From NCBI GenBank assembly GCA_947650365.1, contig CANTAL010000095.1, positions 744,001 through 808,000 on the forward strand: a DNA stretch of 64,000 bases, given 5' to 3'. This DNA is from Chamaelirium japonicum (Eukaryota; Streptophyta; Magnoliopsida; Liliales; Melanthiaceae). The notes under the pieces are model-generated. The model was not told the DNA's origin, made no database searches, and saw only the letters and a program-made list of their open reading frames with translations. Within the stretch, counting starts at the first letter, position 1, and the number at the start of each line of letters is the position of its first letter. Shown piece by piece: positions 55,021-64,000 of the stretch. Both the position numbers and the translations under genes were made by a program.

Positions 55021-55145
55021 TAGAGCAGAAGGGCTAAGGCGAGCTGAAAGCAAAGAAGAAAGGGAGAGCTGTTTTCACGCGACGGTAATTATCGCCCCCC
55101 ATCCCCTATTTATAGACGGGTGAGAGGCAGGTAAATCGAGCGGTA
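55021..55145 (-). promoter_or_regulatory. Promoter/leader region of the antisense ORF, copy R
   Basis: Reading leftward, this holds a strong plant-like TATA box (55,107-55,114, in CTATAAATAGG). A GC-rich stretch and a pyrimidine-rich leader containing CTCTCCCTTTCTTC follow, then the ATG at 55,020. TATA-to-ATG spacing is about 90 bp, leaving a leader of roughly 60 nt. The ATGGC context suits plant translation starts. Confidence 0.6.
55107..55114 (-). promoter_or_regulatory. TATA box of the antisense ORF
   Basis: TATAAATA on the minus strand inside CTATAAATAGGGG, a close match to the plant TATA consensus. It is distinct from the LTR TATA and points the opposite way. Confidence 0.6.
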
Positions 55146-55498
55146 CCCCCACTCAAACCGCCTGGCAGGCTTGACGACAGAATGTCAGGACGCGAGTACC
55201 AAGGACTGTCAGACCCACGCGAGCCAGGACGTGGGGGTCTAGAAGGCTCCGGAAAGAATCTCCACGTGTCGGGCCACGGTAGGCCACCTGTTGCTATAAA
55301 TGCTCACCCCCAGGCTCCATAATAGAGGTTCGAATTCCTTTTCCCTACCACTTTGGTATACCGCAGCTCGCCGTTGTGCCACCGTGACTGACTTGAGCGT
55401 CGGAGGGTCTGCGCTCCTAAGGGAGCCAGCCGTTCTCACGTTCTCTTTTCTTTGTCTTGCAGGCAGCCCGCACGGACCAGCGAAAAATCCCCCGAACA
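55146..55498 (+). repeat. Right (3') LTR copy of copy R
   Basis: It matches 49,659-50,011 of the left LTR with five differences by eye and ends in the same CCCCCGAACA. It is shorter than the left LTR but includes the TATA box and U5. The flanking GATCA duplicate follows immediately. Confidence 0.92.
55295..55301 (+). promoter_or_regulatory. LTR TATA box, right LTR, facing the satellite
   Basis: TATAAAT in the same conserved context as the left LTR. Transcription from here would leave the element at 55,498 and enter satellite array B. Confidence 0.65.
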
Positions 55499-55503
55499 GA
55501 TCA
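55499..55503. repeat. Target-site duplicate GATCA, right of copy R
   Basis: Matches 48,996-49,000. Taking out one duplicate and the element leaves an unbroken satellite monomer, GAATAGATCATACGAATGAG, with variants seen elsewhere in the array. Confidence 0.9.
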
Positions 55504-58500
55504 TACGAATGAGTAAGAATGGATCGTACGAATGAAATAGAATGGATTGTACGAATGAATTAGAATGGATTCGTACGAATGAATTAGAATGGATACATTC
55601 GTGCGAATGAATTAGAATGGATCGTATCAATGAGTAAGAATGGATCGTACGAATGAAATAGAATGGATTGTGCGAAAGAATGGATCGTACGAATGAATTA
55701 GAATGGATCGTGTGAAAGAATTAGAATGGATTGTATGAATGAATTAGAATAGATCGTATGAATTAATTAGAATGGATCGTACGAATGAATTAGAATGGAT
55801 CGTACGAATGAATTAGAATGGATCGTACGAATGAATTAGAATGGATACATTCGTGCGAATGAATTAGAATGGATACATTCGTGCGAAAGAATTAGAATAG
55901 ATCGTATGAATGAATTAGAATGGATCCTATGAATGAATTAGAATCGATAGTGCGAATGAATAAGAATGGATTATACGAATGAATTAGAATGGATCGTGCT
56001 AATGAATTAGAATTGATCGAACGAATGAATTAGCATGGATCGTGCTAATGAACTAGAATGGAACGTATGAATGAATTAGAATGGATCGTGTGAAAGAATT
56101 AGAATGGATTGTATGAATGAATTAGAATGAATTCGTACGATCCATTCGAATTCATTCGCACGATCCATTCTAATTCATTCATACGATCCATTCAAATTCA
56201 TTCATACAATCCATTCTAATTCTTTCACACGATCCATTCTAATTCATTCGTAGGATCCATTCTAATTCATTCGTACAATCTATTCTATTTCATTCGTACG
56301 TTCCATTCTTACTCATTGGTACGATCCATTCTAATTCATTCCATTCTAATTCATTCGCTCGAATGTATCCATTCTAATCCATTCGTACGATCCATTCTAA
56401 TCCATTCGTACGATCCATTCTAATTCATTCGCATGAATGTAACCATTCTAATTCATTCATACGATCCATTCTAATTCATTTGTACGATCCATTCTAATTC
56501 ATTCGTACGATCCATTCTAATTAATTCGTACGATCCATTCTAATTCATTCGCACGAATGTATCCATTCTAATTCATTCATATGATCCATTCTAATTCATT
56601 CATACAATCCATTCTAATTCTTTCACATGATCCATTCTAATTCATTCGTACGATCCATTCTAATTCATTCGTACAATCCATTCTAATTCATTTGCACGAA
56701 TGTATCCATTCTAATTCATTCATACGATCCATTCTAATTCATTCGTACGATCCATTCTAATTCCTTCGTATGATCCATTCTAATTTATTCGTACGATCTA
56801 TTCTAATTCATTCGTACGATCCATTCAAATTCATTCGTAAGATCCATTCAAATTCATTCGTACGATCCATTCTAATTCATTCGTACGATCCATTCTAATT
56901 CATTCGCATGAATGTATCCATTCTAGTTCATTCGTACGATCCATTCTAATTCATTCGTACGATCCATTCTAATCCATTCGTACAATCCATTCTAATTCTT
57001 TCACACGATCCATTCTAATTCATTCGTAGGATCCATTCTAATTCATTCGTACAATCTATTCTATTTCATTCGTACGATCCATTCTTACTCATTCGTATGA
57101 TCCATTCTAATTCATTCGGACGAATGTATCCATTCTAATTTATTCGTACGATCCATTCTAATTCATTCGTACGATCCATTCTAATTCATTCGTACGATCC
57201 ATTCTTACTCATTCGTATGATCCATTCTAATTCATTCGTACGATCTATTCTAATTCATTCGTACGATCGATTCTAATTCATTCGCACTATCCATTCTAAT
57301 TCATTCCTACGATCCATTCTAATTCATTCGTATGATCCATTCTAATTTATTCGTTCAAATATATCCATTCTAATTCATTCCATACGATCCATTCTAATTC
57401 ATTCGTACGATCCATTCTAATTCATTCGTACGAATGTATCCATTCTAATTCATTCGTACGATCCATTCTAATTCATTCGTACGATCCATTCTAATTCATT
57501 CGTACGATCCATTCTAATTCATTCGGACGAATGTATCCATTCTAATTTATTCGTACGATCCATTCTAATTCATTGATTTGATCCATTCTAATTCATTCGT
57601 ACGATCCATTCTAATTCATTCGTCCGATCCGTTCTAATTCATTCGTACGAATGTATCCATTCTAATTCATTCGTACGATCCATTCTAATTCGTTCATACG
57701 ATCCATTCTAATTCATTCGTAAGATCCATTCTAATTCATTCGTACGATCCATTCTAATTCATTCGTACGATCCATTCTAATTCATTCGCACGAATGTATC
57801 CATTCTAGTTCATTCGTACGATCCATTCTAATTCATTCGTACGATCCATTCTAATTCATTCGCACGATCCATTCTAATTCATTCGTACTATCCATTCTAA
57901 TTCATTCATACGATCCATTCTAATTCATTCGCACGAATGTATCCATTCTAATTCATTCATACGATCCATTCTACTTCATTCGTACTATCCGTTCTAATTC
58001 ACTCAAACGGTCCATTCTAATTCATTCATACGATCCATTCTAATTCATTTGCATGAATATATCCATTCTAATTCATTCGTACGATCCATTCTAATTCCTT
58101 CGTACGATCCATTCTAATTCCTTCGTACGATCCATTCTAATTCCTTCGTACGATCCATTCTATTTCATTTGTATGATCCATTCTAATTAATTCGTACGAT
58201 CCATTCTAATTCATTCGTATGATCCATTCTAATTCATTCGTACGATCCATTCTTACTCATTCGTATGATCCATTCTAATTCATTCATACAATCCATTCTA
58301 ATTCATTCCGTACGATCCATTCTAGTTCATTCATACGCTCTATTCTTTCATACAATCCATTCTAAATCTTTCGTGCGAATGAATTAGAATGGATACCTTT
58401 GTGCATATAATTTGAATGGATCGTACGAATGAATTAGAATGGATCATATTAATGAATTAGAATGGATCATAGGAATGAATTAGAATGGATACATTCGTGC

Positions 58501-61500
58501 GAATGAATTACAATGGATCGTGCGAATCAATTAGACTGGATCGTGCGAATGAATAAGAATAGATCATACGAATGAATTAGAATGGATCGTACGAATGAAT
58601 TAGAATGGTTACATTTATGCGAATGAATTAGAATGTATCGTACGAATGAATTAGAATGGATCGTATGAATGAATTAGAATGGATCGTACGAATGAATTAG
58701 AATGGATCGTGCGAATGAATTAGAATAGATCGTACGAATGAATTAGAATGGATCGTGTGAAAGAATTAGAATGGATCGTACGAATGAATTAGAATGGATC
58801 GTGCGAATGAATTAGAATGGATCGTATGAATGAATTAGAATGGATACATTTGTGCGAATGAATTAGAATGGATCGTACGAATGAATTAGAATGGATCGTA
58901 TGAATGAATTAGAATGGATCGTACGAATGTATTAGAATGGATCGTGCGAATGAATTAGAATGGATCGTACGAATGAATTAGAATGGATCGTACGAATGAC
59001 CTAGAATGGATACATTCGTGCGAATGAATTAGAATGGATCGTACGAATGAATTAGAATGGATCGTACGAATGGATTAGAATGGATCATACGAATGAATTA
59101 GAATGGATCGTGCGAATGAATTAGAATGGATCGATCGAATGAATTAGAATGAATATATTCGAGCGAATGAATTAGAATAGATCGTAGGAATGAATTAGAA
59201 TGGATCATATGAATGAATTACAATGGATCGTACGAATGAATTAGAATGGATCGTACGAATGAATTAGAATGGACAGTGTGAATGTATTAGAATGGATGCA
59301 TTCATGCGAATGAATTAGAATGGATCATACGAATGGATTAGAATGGATCGTACGAATGAATTAGAATGGATACATTTGTGCGAATGGATTAGAATGGATC
59401 GTACGAAAGAATTAGAATGGATAATATGAATGAATTAGAATGGATACATTCGTGCGAATGAATTAGAATGGATCGGACGAATGAATTAGAATGGATCGTA
59501 TGAATGAATTAGAATGGATCAAATGAATGAATTAGAATGGTTACATTCATGCGAATGAATTAGAATGGATCGTACGAATGGATTAGAATGGATCATACGA
59601 ATGGATTAGAATGGATACATTCGAGCGAATGAATTAGAATGGATCGTACGAATGAATTAGAATGGATCGTACGAATGGATTAGAATGGATCCTACGAATG
59701 GATTAGAATTGATACCTTTGTGCATATGAATTAGAATGGATCGTACGAATGAATTAGAATGGATCGTACGAAGGAATTAGAATGGATCGTACGAATGAAT
59801 TAGAATGGATCGTACGAATGAATTAGAATAGATCGTACGAATGAATTAGAATGGATCGTACGAAGGAATTAGAATGGATCGTACGAATGAATTAGAATGG
59901 ATATATTCGTGCAAATGAATTAGAATGGATCGTATGAATGAATTAGAATGCATTGTATGAATAAATTAGAATGGATCGTATGAATGAATTAGAATGGATC
60001 GTGTGAATGAATTCGAATGGATCGCATGATCCATTTGAATAGAATGGATCGTATGAATGAATTAGAATGGATCGAGCAAATGAATTAGAATGGATTGTAG
60101 GAATGAATTAGAATGGATCGTATGAATGAATTAGCATGGATCGTATGAATGAATTAGAATGGATCGTGCGAATGAATTAGAATGGATCGTACGAATGAAT
60201 TAGAATGGATCGTACGAATGAAATAGAATGGATCGTAAGAATGAATTAGAATGGATCATACGAATGAATTAGAATAGATCGTACGAATGAATTAGAATGG
60301 ATCGTACGAAGGAATTACAATGGATCGTACGAATGAATTAGAATGGATCGGACGAATAATTAGAATGGATCGTACGAATGAATTAGAATGGATCAAATGA
60401 ATGAATTAGAATGGTTACATTCATGCGAATGAATTAGAATGGATCGTAGGATCGTATGAATGAATTAGAATGGATCGTACGAATGAATTAGAATGGATCG
60501 TACGAATGAATTAGAATAGATCATACGAATGAATTAGAATGGATCGTACGAATGAATTAGAATAGATCGTACGAATGAATTAGAATGGATCGTACGAAGG
60601 AATTAGAATGGATCGTACGAATGAATTAGAATGGATATATTCGTGCAAATGAATGAGAATGGATCGTGTGAATGTATAAGAATGGATCGTACGAATGAAT
60701 TAGAATGGATTCGTACGAATGAATTAGAATGGATACATTCGTGCGAATGAATTAGAATGGATCGTACCAATGAGTAAGAATGGATCGTACGAATAAATTA
60801 GAATGGATCGTGTGAAAGAATTAGAATGAATTGTATGAATGAATTAGAATGAATTTGTTCGATCAATTCTAATTCATTAGCACGATCCATTCTAATTCAT
60901 TCGTATAATCCATTCTAATTCCTTCGTACGATCCATTCTAATTCCTTCGTATCCATTCTAATTCACTCATACGATCCATTCTAATTCATTCAAATGATCT
61001 ATTCTAATTCATTCATAAAATCCATTCTAATTCTTTCACACGATCCATTCTAATTCATTCGTACGATCCATTCTAATTCATTTGCACAATCCATTCTATT
61101 TCATTCGTACGATCAATTCTAATTCATTAGAATGGATCGTACGAATGAATTAGAATGGATCATATTAATGAATTAGAATGGATCGTACGAATGAAGTAGA
61201 ATGGATCGTACGAATGAATTAGAATGGATCTTACAAATGAATTAGAATAAATCGTACGAATGAATTAGAATGGATCATCCGAATGAATTAGAATGGATCG
61301 TATGAATGAATTAGAATGGATCGTACGAATGAATTAGAATGGATCGTACGAATGAAATAGAATGTACCGTGTGAAAGAATTAGAATGGATTGTATGAATG
61401 AATTAGAATGGATCGTATGAATGGATCGTACGAATGGAATGGATACATTCGTGCGAATGAATTAGAATGGATCGTATGAATGAATTATAATGGATCATAC

Positions 61501-64000
61501 GAATGAGTAAGAATGGATCGTACGAATGAATTAGAATGGATCGTACGAATGAATTAGAATGGATCGTACGAATAAATTAGAATGGATACATTCGTCCGAA
61601 TGAATTAGAATGGATCATACGAATGCATTCTAATTCCTTCGTACGATCCATTCTAATTCCTTCGTACGATCCATTCTATTTCATTCGTATGATCCATTCT
61701 AATTCCTTCGTATGATCCATTCTAATTCCTTCGTATCCATTCTAATTCACTCATACGATCCATTCTAATCCATTCGTACGATCCATTCTAATTCATTCGC
61801 ATGAATGTAACTATTCTAATTCATTCATTTGATCCATTCTAATTCATTCGTACGATCCATTCTAATTCATTCGTACGATCCATTGTAATTCATTCATACA
61901 ATCCATTTAGATTCATTCGCACAAATGTATCCATTCAAATTCATTCGTACGATCCAGTCTAATTCATTCGTATGATCCATTCTAATTCATTCGCACGAAT
62001 ATATCCATTCTAATTGTTTCGTACGATGCATTCTAATTCATTCGTAGGATCCATTCTAATTCATTCGTACGATCCATTCTAATTCATTCGTACGATCCAT
62101 TCTAATTTATTCGCACGAATGTATCCATTCTAATTCATTCGTACAATCCATTCTATTTCATTCGTACGATCCATTCTTACTCATTCGTATGATCCATTCT
62201 AATTCATTCGTATGATCCATTCTAATTCATTCGTACGATCCATTCTAATTCATTCGTGCGATCCATTCTAATTCATTCGCATGATCCATTCTAATTCATT
62301 CATACGATCCATTCTAATTCATTCCTACAATCCATTCTAATTCATTCGCCCGATCCATTCTAATTCATTCATACGATCCACTCTATTCGAATGGATCATG
62401 CGATCCATTCGAATTCATTCGCACGATCCATTTTAATTTATTCATACGATCCATTCTAATTCATTCATACAATGCATTCTAATTCTTTCACACGATCCAT
62501 TCTAATTCATTCGTACGATCCATTCTAATTCATTAATATGATCGTACGAATGAATTAGAATGGATCATACGAATGAATTGGAATGGATACATTTGTGCGA
62601 ATGAATTAGAATGGATCGTACGAATGAATTAGAATGGATCGTATGAATGAATTAGAATGGATCGTACGAATGAATTAGAATGGATCGTACGAATGAATTA
62701 GAATGGATCATACGAATGAATTAGAATGGATCGTATGAATGAATTAGAATGGATCATATTAATGAATTAGAATGGATCGTACGAATGAATTAGAATGGAT
62801 CGTACGAATAAATTAGAATGGATACATTCGTCCGAATGAATTAGAATGGATCATACGAATGAGTAAGAATGGATCGTACGAATGAAATAGAATAGATTGT
62901 ACGAATGAATTAGAATGGATCCTACGAATGAATTAGAATAGATCGTGTGAAAGAATGTATCGTACGAATGAATTAGAATGGATCATACGAATAAGTAAGA
63001 ATGGATCGTATGAATGAATTAGAATGGAATAGAATAGATTGTACGAATGAATTAGAATGGATCGTACGAATTAATTAGAATGGATCATACGAATGAATTA
63101 GAATGGATCGTACGAATGAATTAGAATGGATCGTACGAATGAATTAGAATGGATACATTTGTGCGAATGAATTAGAATGGATCGTACGAATGGATTAGAA
63201 TGGATCGTACGAATGGATTAGAATGGATTCATTCGTGCGAATGAATTAGAATGGATTGTATGAATGAATTAGAATGGATCGTACGATCCATTCGAATTCA
63301 TTTGCACGATCCATTCTAATTCATTCATACGATCCATTCCAATTCATTCATACAATCCATTCTAATTCTTTCACACGATCCATTCTAATTCATTCGTAGG
63401 ATCCATTCTAATTCATTCGTACAATCTATTCTATTTCATTCGTACGATCCATTCTTACTTATTCGTATGATCCATTCTAATTCATTCGGACGAATGTATC
63501 CATTCTAATTTATTCGTACGATCCATTCTAATTCATTCATACGATCCATTATAATTCATTCGTACGATCCATTCTTACTCATTCGTATGATCCATTCTAA
63601 TTCATTCGTACGATCCATTCTAATTCATTCGTACGATCCATTCTAATTCATTCGCACAATCTATTCTAATTCATTCGTACGATCCATTCTAATTCATTCG
63701 TACGATCGTACGAATGAATTAGAATGGATCGTACGGAATGAATTAGAATGGATTGTATGAATAAATTAGAATGGATACATTCGTGCGAATGAATTAGAAT
63801 GGATCATACGAATGAGTAAGAATGGATCGTACGAATGAAATAGAATGGATTGTACGAATGAATTAGAATGGATTGTACAAATGAATTAGAATGGATCGGA
63901 CGAATGAACTAGAATGGATCATATGAATGAGTAAGAATGGATCGTACAAATGAAATAGAATGGATTGTACGAATGAATTAGAATGGATCGTAAGAATGAA
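55499..64000. repeat. Satellite array B: continuation of the 23-bp repeat
   Basis: Same monomer and variants as array A, about 370 monomers' worth, running off the right edge. Blocks alternate: + to about 56,134; inverted to about 58,370; + to about 60,856; inverted to about 61,129; + to about 61,624; inverted to about 62,530 (with a small inverted hinge near 62,395); + to about 63,285; inverted to about 63,706; + to the end. The first block ends with the same GAATTCGTACGATCCATTC junction as 37,809, 44,937 and 48,320. No gene or non-satellite island was found. Confidence 0.97.

Larger units (their letters stand above)
49001..55498 (+). mobile_element. Copy R: Tat-like Ty3/Gypsy element nested in satellite (non-autonomous)
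   Basis: In order it holds a 1,011-bp LTR, a tRNA-Asp-like primer-binding site, gag, a 78-bp repeat tract, a spacer, a large antisense ORF with its own promoter-like motifs, and a right LTR copy matching the last ~353 bp of the left one. Satellite flanks both sides with the 5-bp duplicate GATCA. No protease, reverse transcriptase, RNase H or integrase motif is visible, and there is little room for them, so it would depend on a full relative for pol functions. Over the shared LTR part I count five differences, all transitions (about 1.4%). That suggests roughly 0.5 million years at the 1.3e-8 rate often used for grasses. Both coding regions are broken. Confidence 0.92.

Noticed and set aside
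1-55498. The inverted copies L and R bounding 44 kb of satellite as the ends of one giant composite transposon
   Set aside because: Copy R has its own 5-bp duplicate on both sides and the satellite continues beyond it. Two independent insertions explain the layout.
49001-55498. Reverse transcriptase or integrase region in copy R
   Set aside because: No YxDD-type or HHCC/DDE-type motif appears in any frame read, and the space is filled by gag, the repeats and the antisense ORF.
4919-64000. Human satellite 2/3 contamination because of GAATG/CATTC words
   Set aside because: The 23-bp CGTACG-containing monomer is not the human consensus, and plant-type LTR elements are inserted in it with target duplicates.
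4919-64000. Telomeric or rDNA repeats, tRNA genes
   Set aside because: No TTTAGGG-like runs, no rRNA-like sequence and no tRNA-like fold boxes were seen in the array or the elements.

Overview
The window looks like nuclear heterochromatin of a flowering plant. It holds no recognisable host gene. It consists of a huge tandem satellite into which two copies of one plant-type Ty3/Gypsy (Tat-like) LTR retrotransposon family have inserted. The plant assignment rests on the gag type, a tRNA-Asp-like primer-binding site, an extra antisense ORF with a 'putative gypsy-type transposon' (PF04195-like) signature, and plant-style TATA and poly(A) motifs. The GC-rich reading frames may hint at a monocot, but this is weak and the species cannot be told.

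Layout. (1) 1-4,918: retrotransposon copy L, minus orientation, running off the left edge. It has an LTR at 3,777-4,918, a primer-binding site, a gag region, 78-bp repeats, and the 3' part of the antisense ORF (which therefore reads on +). (2) 4,919-49,000: 44 kb of a 23-bp satellite. From 4.9 to 21.2 kb it forms about five regular ~3.1-kb units, each a ~2-kb block in one orientation plus a ~1.1-kb block in the opposite one. From 21.2 to 34.3 kb it is a mosaic of short alternating blocks containing a nearly identical 3.5-kb duplication spaced 5,115 bp apart. From 34.3 to 48.3 kb two ~7.1-kb higher-order copies share the same order and size of strand-switched blocks. (3) 49,001-55,498: retrotransposon copy R, plus orientation, flanked by the 5-bp direct repeat GATCA. 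(4) 55,499-64,000: the same satellite resumes, again with alternating strand blocks, and continues past the right edge.

How the parts relate. Copy R split one continuous satellite array. The family appears to be a short, pol-less (non-autonomous) element. A sense unit runs from the LTR promoter through the primer-binding site, gag and a 26-residue repeat tract. An opposing antisense unit has its own TATA box, a candidate in-frame intron and poly(A)-like signals, so the two converge in the middle of the element. Both copies are decayed. The features of most interest are the inverted-dyad higher-order architecture of the pentamer-derived satellite and the self-contained antisense gene of the retroelement.
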